From Stieleria neptunia (GTDB lineage Bacteria > Planctomycetota > Planctomycetia > Pirellulales > Pirellulaceae): a stretch of DNA of 64,000 nt. The stretch is taken from contig NZ_CP037423.1 of NCBI RefSeq assembly GCF_007754155.1, positions 2,728,001 to 2,792,000 of the forward strand, in the 5' to 3' direction. Shown here in pieces: positions 18,080 through 26,449 of this stretch (position 1 is its first letter; every line of letters starts with the position of its first letter). The notes below the pieces were generated by a model. That model was not told where the DNA came from. It ran no database searches and worked only from the letters and a program-made list of their open reading frames with translations. A program made the translations under genes and the position numbers.

Positions 18080-19926
18080 GCCTCAATCAAGCGAACGCGG
18101 GCGTTGATTTTGGATGACGGCTGTAGATTTCCGAGGCGCAGCGGGGCACGCGGGAGCACTGCTCCTTATCAAAAATTTCGCAATGTATGGTGCTCAATGT
18201 TTCGTTTCTCGGGTTAGGCGTTAGCGGCGGTACCGGAGCGTCCGGACTTCGGCTTCGTTGGTTGCGACGTGTCACGTTCGAAGCGGCATCGCAATATGGT
18301 CACTGAGCGTGAACAAATTTTCGACGCCGAGACGGTATGTCAGAATCCGCAACTTCAACTGACGCGATGAGCGGATGACTTGGGCCGGGATCTGGATCAA
18401 CGATGTCAGGAACGTCGAAAACTCCATTTTGATCACGCGGTCACGGAGCCGCTTCCTCGCCTTCTTCTGACCCGGATTCCCTTTGACGCGGACCATCAGT
18501 CCACTCCAAAGCTTCAGCGTCCAGGCAAGAGAAGCGAACAACATGTACGCCCAATTGCTTTCCAGTGAATCCAGTGGCGCGGTCAATGCGTGACTCGCCT
18601 TGAGCTGGCTAATCGTGTTTTCCTGATCGCAGCGATGATTGCCGTCTCCGATCAATTCACGCGACTGCTTTTCTTGCTTTGGTTCATTGCTGATGTAGAA
18701 GAAGTACTTTTCGGTGCTGAACAGGAATTGCTGTCCGGTCGTGACGTCGATGTTTTTGCGAACAGCAACCATCCGGTAGGGACGCTTGCAGTTGCCGGGC
18801 TGATACGGAAACTCAGCGTAGCTTTCAGCACGCAGTTTTTTGTTCTCGTAGCCATTTTCTACGACGATTTGCTCTTTGTAATTCGGACGTTTTGCACGCG
18901 GATTTTTCGAAGTCGATCTTTGCCGCCGGAGCGGTTTCCATGCCGATTCGTCGAGGGAATCGGCAATTGCAGTCAGTGTTTTGTTGGCGTCATAACCAAA
19001 CACAAAACGGACGCCCTGCGCGTCCCATCGATCGAGATGTTGAGTTGACGAAAAGTCTGTGTCACCACGCAACAGGATCTTTCGAAACCCGGCACTGCGA
19101 CACAATTCGATCGCCCTGTCGAAGTAGAACGATGAGCCTTCACCGCTGGGACGATTGCCGCTGCGGTTGGCCAGATACAGCAACTCTTTGGTTTCCGCGA
19201 GCGTTACAACCAGTGGATGGTATCCCCACTGACCTTTGTAGTTGATTCCGACGCCCTCCTTCTTTTCACCGCAAGTCTCAACCATCGTACCATCGGCTTC
19301 AATCGTGGCCTGCTCGAAGAACGCATCGGATTGTTGCTTCCAAACCTTCTTGCGTGCCGCGTTAATTCCCTGCATCAAGAGCAGTAGCTTGAAACCATCA
19401 AAACGGCGGCAGAAGTCACCAGCGGTTGTCGGATCGGGAATCCGTTCTGCGCCGAGTGCATCCAGGTACGCCTGGTCGGTGCGGCGATGCTCTAAATGTT
19501 CGAGGCAGGTCCCCCCGGCCAATAGATTCAGGGCAATATTGAGCACGTGGTCGGCTTCGTCGTACGGCGCGTGAAGCTTAAACACTGGCGCGGACTGGTT
19601 GATGTGCTTTCGCAATCCGAGTTGCTGGACAAGCTGCATGATCATGCCGATTCCACCGCAGGAGATCGCCTCAACTTTATTGGCCAGTTCGTACTTCGCC
19701 CGCAAAGGGCGAATCATGGGCGTATGCGTCTTGCCCTTCTTCTTATCGATACGTTGCAAAAGAACTCGCTTGCGGCGCTGAAATCGACGGCGTAAATTGT
19801 CGTTCACTCGAAATCCTCTGCTGAGTGAGTGCGTTGAAGTTGTAGTTACCTCCAATACACCCGCAAAACGCCGAGGGTTTCGAGTTTTTTCAGATTTTCA
19901 TCATCCAGTGTTCGCTTGATTGAGGC
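18080..19926 (-). mobile_element. IS1380-family insertion sequence
   Basis: About 1.85 kb with terminal inverted repeats GCCTCAATCAAGCGAAC at 18080-18096 and its complement at 19910-19926. CTAG flanks both ends (18076-18079 and 19927-19930), consistent with a 4-base target duplication, although CTAG is its own complement and the flanks also pair, so exact ends are uncertain by a few bases. It carries one transposase gene and lies between two C80-like paralogues. Confidence 0.85.
18272..19855 (-). CDS. IS1380-family transposase
   Basis: 527 residues in the longest frame, starting at a TTG; an in-frame GTG at 19807 is an alternative start nearer the family length. The DDE-type domain shows the first Asp in ATIEADGTMVE, a second in LRGDTDFSS with the RGD-x-[DS]F pattern typical of IS1380, and a Glu late in the chain (QENTISQLK). 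The frame is intact, so the element may be active. Confidence 0.9.
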   Translation of the reverse strand: MEVTTTSTHSLSRGFRVNDNLRRRFQRRKRVLLQRIDKKKGKTHTPMIRPLRAKYELANKVEAISCGGIGMIMQLVQQLGLRKHINQSAPVFKLHAPYDEADHVLNIALNLLAGGTCLEHLEHRRTDQAYLDALGAERIPDPTTAGDFCRRFDGFKLLLLMQGINAARKKVWKQQSDAFFEQATIEADGTMVETCGEKKEGVGINYKGQWGYHPLVVTLAETKELLYLANRSGNRPSGEGSSFYFDRAIELCRSAGFRKILLRGDTDFSSTQHLDRWDAQGVRFVFGYDANKTLTAIADSLDESAWKPLRRQRSTSKNPRAKRPNYKEQIVVENGYENKKLRAESYAEFPYQPGNCKRPYRMVAVRKNIDVTTGQQFLFSTEKYFFYISNEPKQEKQSRELIGDGNHRCDQENTISQLKASHALTAPLDSLESNWAYMLFASLAWTLKLWSGLMVRVKGNPGQKKARKRLRDRVIKMEFSTFLTSLIQIPAQVIRSSRQLKLRILTYRLGVENLFTLSDHIAMPLRT

Positions 19927-20027
19927 CTAGGCTGGCAGGCCCAGCGATTAGAAATGCAGCGTTTCGCTCGGGCTGCGTCTTGGTGGTGTAGGGTCAGAAA
20001 CGCTGATGTGAAGCCGAAAGGTCGCTT

Positions 20028-20603
20028 TCACTTCCAGCCGAAGAACCGTGTCTGCGCTTTGCTGGATTTGACTTCGCTTCCGTCGGTCAGTTCGACCATG
20101 CGGTGACTGTATTTGCCACCCATATCGCTGCCGTCGGCGAAGAACGTGTCGTAGGTTGCATAAAGACTACCTTTGTAGCCAAGGACGCAACTGGCTTTTA
20201 AACCGCGACTCCACAGCTCGCGCGCCAAGAGTTGTGCGAACGCGGGCGACCCCAGGGCGCTGTAGCAGACGTCACACGCAATGGTGCCCAGATATCGTTT
20301 TTTCAGGCCTTTCTGGAAAAGCATGTCGACGACCTCTGTGTAACTGCGGTCGGCGCCGCCTGTTCCATGATCTGCCGCGATCTCCGGATCTCCGATCGCA
20401 CCGTGGCCGGCGATGTGCAACCGAGTGCCGAATCCAAACCCCATCTCCGCAAGTGGTGAGCCCGGACTGTCCAGGTACACCATTTTCCATTTTCGTTTGT
20501 GATGGCTGTTGTGACGCTGAGTGTTGTTTTGCTCGTACTCCGTCTTGAAATTACCAGCTTGGTTCTCGTTCCAAGGGATAAATGCAACGCGGTTTTGTGC
20601 CAT
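20028..20603 (-). CDS. Stand-alone C80-like cysteine peptidase homologue, copy 2
   Basis: 191 residues with the same layout as the gene at 17429: H67 in GHG, C110 and C113 in the AC-DVC-YSA motif, and the same FFGW-type end. The first 24 residues are identical to copy 1, yet the DNA differs at many third positions, so the duplication is old and the protein is under constraint. Orientation is opposite to copy 1, with the IS1380 element between them. GGAG lies about 10 bases upstream of the ATG. Variation is concentrated in a His/Asn-rich patch (residues 25-36) and the loop after residue 147, possibly the specificity region. Confidence 0.7.
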   Translation of the reverse strand: MAQNRVAFIPWNENQAGNFKTEYEQNNTQRHNSHHKRKWKMVYLDSPGSPLAEMGFGFGTRLHIAGHGAIGDPEIAADHGTGGADRSYTEVVDMLFQKGLKKRYLGTIACDVCYSALGSPAFAQLLARELWSRGLKASCVLGYKGSLYATYDTFFADGSDMGGKYSHRMVELTDGSEVKSSKAQTRFFGWK

Positions 20604-20866
20604 CTTTCATCTCCAGACGAAGCTGCCATTAACGGGGTGGCCTTACTCTACAAAACCGGCAAAGGTCCTGTCAATCATTTTGTCTCCACCATTGTCAGCC
20701 CTGGGGCAATCCGTATCGACGCCCACGCGTTTTGCGACTCCGGATGGGAGGTCCGAACCGACGTCGAATTTGCCCGTCGGAACGGTCGGCCAACTCAGAA
20801 AACGATTCGGGATCGATGCCAAGCCTCTACGTCTGCCGCCTCGCTGGTGCAGCATCGCGGTGCGGC

Positions 20867-21457
20867 TCAGTTGAATCCGAAGAACCGCTCTTGCATCTTG
20901 CTCGACTTGTGGACCGCGACGCGATTGTCGTTTTCGTCCATCTCATACACCATGCGGTGAGTGTACTTGGAGCCGCCGAGCATTTGCTGCGAGGCAGGGT
21001 GATAGGTCGAAATCAGCGGCCCCTTGTAGCCGAGCACACAACTCGCCTTCAGCCCACGCTTGAACAACTCACGGGCAAGCATCTTGGCGTATGACGGCGA
21101 CCCGATGGCACTGTAGCAGACGTCGCAGGCCACCGTACCGAGATAGTATTTCTTGAGCCCCTTTTCGAACATCATGTCGACCAGTTCCTCGATGCCGACG
21201 TCCGCTGCACCCGTCCCGTGGTCAGCACCCAGTTCGGGATCGCCGATTGCGCCGTGCCCGACCACATGGATACGAGTGCCGATTCCTGCACCAACCTTTG
21301 CAAGTGGCTTGCCGGGTGTATCGCGACAGATCACCGTTACTTTGCGTTTTCGGTGTGCGCTGCCTTTGTCCGAATGGGCTGCATCAGAATGCTCCGATGC
21401 AAACGTCCCCGATTGCGCTCGATCCCACGGGATGAACAGCGTGCGACTGGTTGCCAT
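20867..21457 (-). CDS. Stand-alone C80-like cysteine peptidase homologue, copy 3
   Basis: 196 residues, the most divergent copy (start MATSRTLFIPWDRAQ), but with H68 in GHG, C111 and C114 in the AC-DVC-YSA motif, the ASCVLGYKG strand and the KMQERFFGFN end all kept. It lies 263 bases upstream of copy 2 on the same strand. The region between residues 148 and 160 is longer than in the other two. All three lack signal peptides and membrane segments, as expected for cytoplasmic proteins or for Hcp/PAAR-borne cargo. Confidence 0.7.
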   Translation of the reverse strand: MATSRTLFIPWDRAQSGTFASEHSDAAHSDKGSAHRKRKVTVICRDTPGKPLAKVGAGIGTRIHVVGHGAIGDPELGADHGTGAADVGIEELVDMMFEKGLKKYYLGTVACDVCYSAIGSPSYAKMLARELFKRGLKASCVLGYKGPLISTYHPASQQMLGGSKYTHRMVYEMDENDNRVAVHKSSKMQERFFGFN

Positions 21458-21752
21458 ATGATTTCTCAGGTGTTATTAGGTTCAATCCCATTCACGGTGA
21501 ACGCGAGTTTCGCACCCTACGCACTTTGACCTGCTGCAGGGGCGTTGTCGCGGTCATAGCGTAGCTTATTGCGAAGATCGCTGCTTTCGAGACGAAAGCC
21601 TTGACATTCTTTCCACTCGTATCGGCAGGAATTGGCGTCGCGTTGAGTGCATCAGCGCTGCTGAGGGCATCTGGTTTTGGGGCTGTCTGAACCAGCGAGC
21701 CATTCGTGAAGGAAGGACTCAAGCGGTTTTCCCATTCCCTTCCTCCGCGCCG

Positions 21753-22373
21753 TTATTGGAGAACTCTCTCGCGGACTCTTAAGGTTGTTCCGCCGTGATA
21801 GGTGACCAGTAACGCCTGCGACATCGGCGATTGCGCAAAAAGTGTTGTGATGTAGGCCTCTTCCGCCGGCCAGGGGTAGGCGTAGACCACGTCACTGGTG
21901 CGCGGACCCATCGGATAGGGCTGGTTCAATGTCTCTTCATCGCATCGTTCGGGCAGCTCGCGATAACTGGATTGGATGAATTCCGCCGTGACGTTCGCTT
22001 CGCTTGCCAGGGTTCTGGCGAATCGGCAAAGCGATGGCTCGATCTCAATTCCGCTGGCCTGGTATCCCAACTGTGACGCGATGCAGGTCACCACTCCCAG
22101 CCCGCTGCCCCATTCGCAAAACGACAGCTCGCTGCCAAGGCCACGGTCGACGCAGAGGGCGCGAGCATGCTGGAGCGCGTGGTAGGCGATGTAGTAGTTG
22201 CTGTTGACCAACAACGGAATCCGCTTTTGAGGCTCGTCCGATTGCATTTTCCCGTGCAGACGCTCGGCGATCTCAATCGTGCGGAGGATCTCCGCCGGCG
22301 GTGTGTCCCAGCACACCGGAATGTCAACGTCGATTAAATCCATCGGTGGCCTACGAGGTTCCTGGTTGACCAC
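21753..22373 (-). CDS. Class I SAM-dependent methyltransferase-like protein
   Basis: 206 residues from a GTG at 22373, or 196 from the ATG at 22343. The glycine-rich SAM-binding motif appears as CEWGSGLGVVTCIASQLG, followed by an acidic residue at the end of the next strand (GIEIEP), which is a standard class I layout. A YHALQHARAL helix precedes it. Substrate unknown. It starts 6 bases after the stop of the sheath-like fusion gene and is surely cotranscribed with it, so a role in modifying a T6SS part is possible. Confidence 0.75.
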   Translation of the reverse strand: MVNQEPRRPPMDLIDVDIPVCWDTPPAEILRTIEIAERLHGKMQSDEPQKRIPLLVNSNYYIAYHALQHARALCVDRGLGSELSFCEWGSGLGVVTCIASQLGYQASGIEIEPSLCRFARTLASEANVTAEFIQSSYRELPERCDEETLNQPYPMGPRTSDVVYAYPWPAEEAYITTLFAQSPMSQALLVTYHGGTTLRVRERVLQ

Positions 22374-22379
22374 GTGATC

Positions 22380-23915
22380 CTACGACCAAGGTCCCGCCAG
22401 CGCCGACGCCGGTGACGAGACCGATTGGACTCGCAGCACTCGCGCGGCGTTGCGGTTCTTGAAACTCATCAGCGGCATCACCCCCTGATCCAACACCTGC
22501 TCGGCCACGCGCTCGGAAAGAAACACTTCCGCACAGGCCTTCAAGTGCACCTCGCCGTCTTCGTCCTTGTACGTCAGCGCCGGTAAATCACCGATCTCCT
22601 GCAGATCCCCCGGCGTCATCTCCCATCCGGATTCCAGGAAGGACGTCGCCAGCAACGTCGCGACAAACAGCGACGATGTTCCCCACAGCAACGACTCGTG
22701 ATCGCTGATCGGGTCGTCGATCTCCTCGAAATCAAACGCGTCGACCGAGCTGGTCGACGCACCGTAGGGCAATCGCAACAAGAATCGCGGGCCGGACAAT
22801 CCGATCCAACGCGCCGCCGCGCTCTTGCGAATGCTTTGCCAATCCGCTTCTTGTCGACTCGGCTCGGCCGTGGGTTTGGGGATTTCATCGGTCCACGCTT
22901 GGCAACCGACCAATTCCGGCGAGGCACCCGCCAGCACCGGGCCGCCGGAGTTGGCGCCGATGGCTCCCAGACGCGTCAGCAAGATCAAATCGTTCAGTTC
23001 ATGGCTGAAGGTTTCATTGCAGACCAACAGCGAAAACGGGACCTGTTCTCGGTCGGTGACCAGCCGTCGAAACAGCACCGAATCTTCCAATTGCTCCGAC
23101 GACGACTCGCCTGCTTCCAACAGTTCCGATTTGGTCACATCCCAGAGGAAGACCTGGACCTCTTCGGACTGTGCCACTTGCGAGACCAGGAAATTCAATC
23201 CCAGCCAGGCGGATTCCAATGCCTGGAACGATCGGTCGTGCAGAATCGTTCGCATCTGTCCGGCGATCGCCGCGTCGGCGTGGGCGATGTATTCGTCCTG
23301 CCGCGGGTCCGGCTTGGGTTCGATGTAGGGCGCGACGATCTGGTTGATCAAACCTTGGATGTCCAACTGTGGGGATCGGGGGTTCGTCGTGTCCACACTC
23401 TTGGCCGATTGACCCAGCACACGATCCAGGGTGTCCGAATCGCTTTCGTCATCGGCGACCGGTTTCGGATCCGTCGCCGCGGACGCTTCCTGCTCCGCCG
23501 CTTCGGATTCTTTTGCCGTTCTTAGCGACAACGCTTCGCTCAATTCCGCGACCGCATCGGAGAACGACTTGGGATCCATCAGCCGCTTTCGCAACTGCCG
23601 CAGTTCGTGAAAGATCGGCACGTTGCGATACAGTGAATCGGGGTGGAAGTCGTCCAGTTCACCGATTCCGATCTCGATCACCCCGTCGCGGTGGTCGCTC
23701 AACCGGACCGCTGCGGTCGGAGCAATTTTTTCCAGCACGTCTTCGAAGTTGTCGATGTCGACGCGTTGAAATTTTTTCTCCGCCGGCGATCCGGCGACGC
23801 CTGCGCGGCCAGAAAAGTTTCCCATCACCACGATCCGCATCGGCTGTTGCGGATCGAGCGGGCGTGCCGAACCGACATTGCCGAATTGAAAGCTGGATTC
23901 AAATGAGTTGGACAA
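22380..23915 (-). CDS. TssB-TssC fusion-like sheath paralogue
   Basis: 511 residues. The N-terminal ~100 residues resemble TssB (MRIVVMGNFSGRAG strand, then VDIDNFEDVLEKIAPTA). An acidic, Ser/Thr-rich linker spans about 125-180. From about 185 the chain follows TssC: IVAPYIEPKPDPRQ, LHDRSFQALESAWLGLNFLV, PFSLLVCNE, PRFLLRLPYGAS, VDAFDFEE and a C-terminal core. The TssC-type C-terminal tail with the PHYQLEG block is missing. The TTG start has CGGAG 8 bases upstream. It is distinct from the canonical tssB/tssC at 5924-7957. It might form a cap, an alternative sheath or a regulator of sheath length. Confidence 0.85.
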   Translation of the reverse strand: MSNSFESSFQFGNVGSARPLDPQQPMRIVVMGNFSGRAGVAGSPAEKKFQRVDIDNFEDVLEKIAPTAAVRLSDHRDGVIEIGIGELDDFHPDSLYRNVPIFHELRQLRKRLMDPKSFSDAVAELSEALSLRTAKESEAAEQEASAATDPKPVADDESDSDTLDRVLGQSAKSVDTTNPRSPQLDIQGLINQIVAPYIEPKPDPRQDEYIAHADAAIAGQMRTILHDRSFQALESAWLGLNFLVSQVAQSEEVQVFLWDVTKSELLEAGESSSEQLEDSVLFRRLVTDREQVPFSLLVCNETFSHELNDLILLTRLGAIGANSGGPVLAGASPELVGCQAWTDEIPKPTAEPSRQEADWQSIRKSAAARWIGLSGPRFLLRLPYGASTSSVDAFDFEEIDDPISDHESLLWGTSSLFVATLLATSFLESGWEMTPGDLQEIGDLPALTYKDEDGEVHLKACAEVFLSERVAEQVLDQGVMPLMSFKNRNAARVLRVQSVSSPASALAGPWS

Positions 23916-23992
23916 CGTAGGGGCTCCGGTTCATGCGGCGGTGGACGGGAAGGTGACTCAGAACGGTTTCGTTGGTCAAAAAACCGGGCATG

Positions 23993-24100
23993 TGGTCAGC
24001 GGTTCGTGGTACGACGTCCTTTTCAGGTCGTCGCGGAAAGTCCTACGGACGACGGCCCGGAAGGGCCATCGTACCCGGAAAAGCGGTCGCCGAAAGTTGT
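23993..24100. repeat. Dispersed ~108-base intergenic repeat, copy A
   Basis: Closely similar to 35934-36047, starting TGTGGTCAGC and including GGACGACGGCCCGGAAGGGCC. Internal GTACGACG and CGTCGTAC-type segments can pair into a stem with a GGCCC-GGAA-GGGCC tip (one base differs in this copy). No coding potential. Confidence 0.8.
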
Positions 24101-24145
24101 GACGACTTCCGCTACGAGCTAACCTGCAAATGACAGTGCGACACA

Positions 24146-24340
24146 CTACGTATCGTCCGCCGACTTTGCGGCACGATAGCCGTCTTTGTAGCCATGTTTG
24201 TACGCTTGATTGAGCAGCACGGCATAATGATTGGCACTGCCGGCATCGCGGCAGGTCAAGATGGAACGGCCGGTCGGATCCAGCACCTCAAATTTCCCCG
24301 ATTCTTCGGCGACATGGAAAAGCTGACTCTCTTCGGACAA
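24146..24340 (-). CDS. Small conserved-looking protein (64 aa)
   Basis: No family recognised. The TTG start has GGAGAG 6 bases upstream, a strong ribosome site that argues for a real gene. The protein is soluble, acidic at the N-terminus, with a central strand pair (GKFEVLDPTGRSILTC) and a Tyr/His/Lys-rich helix (YKHGYKDGYRAAK). It lies alone between the sheath fusion and the Ala/Met-rich gene and points away from the latter. Confidence 0.55.
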   Translation of the reverse strand: MSEESQLFHVAEESGKFEVLDPTGRSILTCRDAGSANHYAVLLNQAYKHGYKDGYRAAKSADDT

Positions 24341-24482
24341 AAGATCTCTCCGACATTCACATCATGGCCCTACGCGACGGTTTCTCGTTCATAATCTACC
24401 AGCATTGCGAAGCGTTGTCGCGACTTGGAGCGACAAGATCGCCGGGGTCGAAGTCAAACGTGTCTTTGTGAAGGTGTGATTC

Positions 24483-25586
24483 ATGTTTTGTATTTGCATG
24501 CCGAAAGTCGCCGAAATGGCCGCCGGCATCGAGATCCCGCCGGCCGCGATCGAGGTGCCGCCCCTGCCCGCCGGTGCGGCCGGGCTGGCCGCCGCCGCGG
24601 GAGCCGCCGCCGCGGTCAACGCGACGGCAGAACTGGCCGCCTCCGGAGCCCTCGAGGCGATGCTCGGCGCTGAGCTGCCCGCGTTCTCGATGGAAGCGGT
24701 TCTGGCGATGGAAGCGATGGCGCAAGTCGGTGCTGCGATGGGGATTGAGATGACCGCGCCGGGCGCCGCGATGGAACTGTCGCTTGCCGCAGGTGCCTTG
24801 AACATCGCCGCCCCCGCTTTGGGTGAATTGGGCGGGACGCTCGGTGCGGCGATGGAGCCGCTGGGCGGACTGCCGATGGCGTTGGGGATCAACGCCGCGA
24901 TTGAATCCTCCCTGGGAATCGACATGGCCGCTCCCGGTGCGGCGGCGGCTCTCGAAGCCAGCCTGGCCGCGGCGCTGGAAACATCACTGGCGATGGCCGG
25001 CACGCTCGGACTTTCCGCCTCCGCCTCCGCCGGCGGGTCGTGGGCGATGGAGCTGGCGTTGGCCGCCCGGGCACTCAACGCAGCCGTCGCATTGGGATTC
25101 GACCCGGCCGCCCCCGGCGAATTTGCCGCGGCGCTGGAAATGGCGGCCGGCCTGGAAGTCCCTCCGCTGGCGATGTCGGCCGGTGAAATGGGCGACGTCA
25201 GCGCCGGGCTCTCCGACTTCGGGCTCGTCAGCGCCGAGATGGGCGGGATGCCGATGGAAATGGCCCTGCCGGCGATGGAAGCCGGCGCCGCAGAGATGGC
25301 GGCCAACATGGAAGCCGCCGTCGCGGCCTCCGGCGAAATGGCCGCCGAGTTAACCGGCGGTGCGGAAGGGGCCGCCGCCGCCGAATTGGCCGCCGCGATG
25401 GCTGCCGCCGCCGAAGCACCGATGCCCGCGGCGCCCGCGTTGGCTGCGATGGAGCCGGGCGGATTGCCCAGCATGGGCGACATGTCGACCGCCGCTTCCA
25501 TGGCCGCGTCCTTCGAGGCCGCGATGGAAACGCCGATGGTTTCCGGTGCTCCCTGTCCCAACATCTTTTGCGTCGCCGGACGTTGA
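24483..25586 (+). CDS. Extreme Ala/Met/Gly-rich low-complexity protein
   Basis: 367 residues, dominated by Ala, with very frequent Met, Gly, Leu and Glu and almost no Lys, Arg, His or aromatics outside the ends. Cysteines are confined to the two termini: FCIC at residues 2-5 and CPNIFC near the C-terminus. The middle resembles repeated amphipathic helices of the type AMEAL-AA-L. GAAGGTG lies 7 bases before the ATG and the gene leads into parvulin and PAAR genes on the same strand, so I prefer it over the long antisense frame. Function unknown; a fibrous or tip-associated secreted protein is possible. Confidence 0.65.
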   Translation: MFCICMPKVAEMAAGIEIPPAAIEVPPLPAGAAGLAAAAGAAAAVNATAELAASGALEAMLGAELPAFSMEAVLAMEAMAQVGAAMGIEMTAPGAAMELSLAAGALNIAAPALGELGGTLGAAMEPLGGLPMALGINAAIESSLGIDMAAPGAAAALEASLAAALETSLAMAGTLGLSASASAGGSWAMELALAARALNAAVALGFDPAAPGEFAAALEMAAGLEVPPLAMSAGEMGDVSAGLSDFGLVSAEMGGMPMEMALPAMEAGAAEMAANMEAAVAASGEMAAELTGGAEGAAAAELAAAMAAAAEAPMPAAPALAAMEPGGLPSMGDMSTAASMAASFEAAMETPMVSGAPCPNIFCVAGR

Positions 25587-25603
25587 CGGCTGGAGTGCAA
25601 ACC

Positions 25604-25629
25604 CAGTGGGATAGGCTTCCAGCCTGTCA
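25604..25629. repeat. Dispersed repeat, single arm
   Basis: One arm (CAGTGGGATAGGCTTCCAGC and onward) of the hairpin repeat seen complete at 13060-13119, here without its partner arm. Confidence 0.75.
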
Positions 25630-25676
25630 CTCCACAATCGACCGATTTACTTTCACCCACCACGGAGTCTCGCAAC

Positions 25677-25964
25677 GTGCTACGCATCAAAGCTCGCCAC
25701 ATCCAGGTCTCCAGCCCCGAGCTGGCCAACGAGGTGATGGTGAAATGGCAACAGGGGGCGAATTTTGAAGAACTGGCTCGCGCCTATTCAGAATGTCCCA
25801 CCGCACGCCAAGGCGGCTCGCTGGGCGAATTCGGTCCCGGGCACATGGCTCCCGAATTAGAACCCGTTTTTCTCCAAGGCGACGTCGGCGACGTTTATGG
25901 ACCGGTGGCCACTGCCAACGGCTACCACCTCGTCGAGGTGCTCGAGCGGACCGACTATGAGTAG
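25677..25964 (+). CDS. Parvulin-type peptidyl-prolyl isomerase
   Basis: 95 residues, a single parvulin domain with no targeting signal. Motifs: RHIQVSSPELANEVM, FEELARAYSECPTARQGGSLGEFGPGHMAPELE and VYGPVATANGYHLVEVLER, which cover the active-site strand, the GG-LG-F loop and the closing GYHLV strand. The GTG start is 9 bases downstream of CGGAG. Such small cytoplasmic parvulins fold client proteins; here it sits between the Ala/Met-rich protein and PAAR, so it may assist folding or loading of a tip cargo. Confidence 0.9.
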   Translation: MLRIKARHIQVSSPELANEVMVKWQQGANFEELARAYSECPTARQGGSLGEFGPGHMAPELEPVFLQGDVGDVYGPVATANGYHLVEVLERTDYE

Positions 25965-26056
25965 AGCCTTCGACTGCGATGGCACGATCTCCCTTCTCGA
26001 GCTAAACTTCACTTCCGCGTCTCTCGTTTATCCGGCACTGCCACAAGTTTGATTCC

Positions 26057-26443
26057 ATGGCTCCTCCTGCTGCTCGCATGACCGATCTTGTCAAACAAGA
26101 CGCTCCACATTGCCACGCACCGATCCATCCGCCAGCCCCGGTCCCGACACCGGTTGCCCATCCGCCGCTTCCGTTGATGATAATCAAGGGCCAAGCCAAC
26201 GTGCTGATCGGAAAAATGCCCGCCGCACGCGTGACCGACACGACGCTGCCTTGCATGTTGCCCAGTTGTATTCCCGCCGGCCCCGGCATGATCGCCAAGG
26301 GATCAGGGAAGGTGATGATCGGTGGCCTGCCCGCTGCCAGGATCAACGATCTGACCGCCCACACCAGTTGTGTCGCGCCGATCCCCAGCCCGGTCGGCAA
26401 AGTCCTGCCGCCCGGCTGTCCGACTGTCATCATCGGGGGCTGA
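26057..26443 (+). CDS. PAAR-domain T6SS spike tip protein
   Basis: 128 residues. PAAR proteins form the sharp metal-bound cone on VgrG and can carry effectors. Seen: MAPPAARMTDL, a Pro/His-rich insert (residues about 18-37), then PAARVTDTTLPC, a GLPAARINDLTAHT repeat and a Gly/Pro-rich end with PGCPTVIIGG. The His and Cys residues in these turns would bind the metal. No C-terminal toxin extension exists, so cargo must be separate. It is the only tip gene in the window; no vgrG is visible. Confidence 0.92.
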   Translation: MAPPAARMTDLVKQDAPHCHAPIHPPAPVPTPVAHPPLPLMIIKGQANVLIGKMPAARVTDTTLPCMLPSCIPAGPGMIAKGSGKVMIGGLPAARINDLTAHTSCVAPIPSPVGKVLPPGCPTVIIGG

Positions 26444-26449
26444 CGCCTC

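Noticed and set aside
21492..21722. 76-codon minus-strand frame between copy 3 of the C80-like set and the methyltransferase
   Set aside because: TTG start, no ribosome site and no family likeness.
24389..25729. 446-codon minus-strand frame opposite the Ala/Met-rich gene
   Set aside because: Ala/Ser/Pro low-complexity reading with no ribosome site; best explained as an antisense mirror of the GC-rich plus-strand gene, which has a ribosome site and fits its neighbours.
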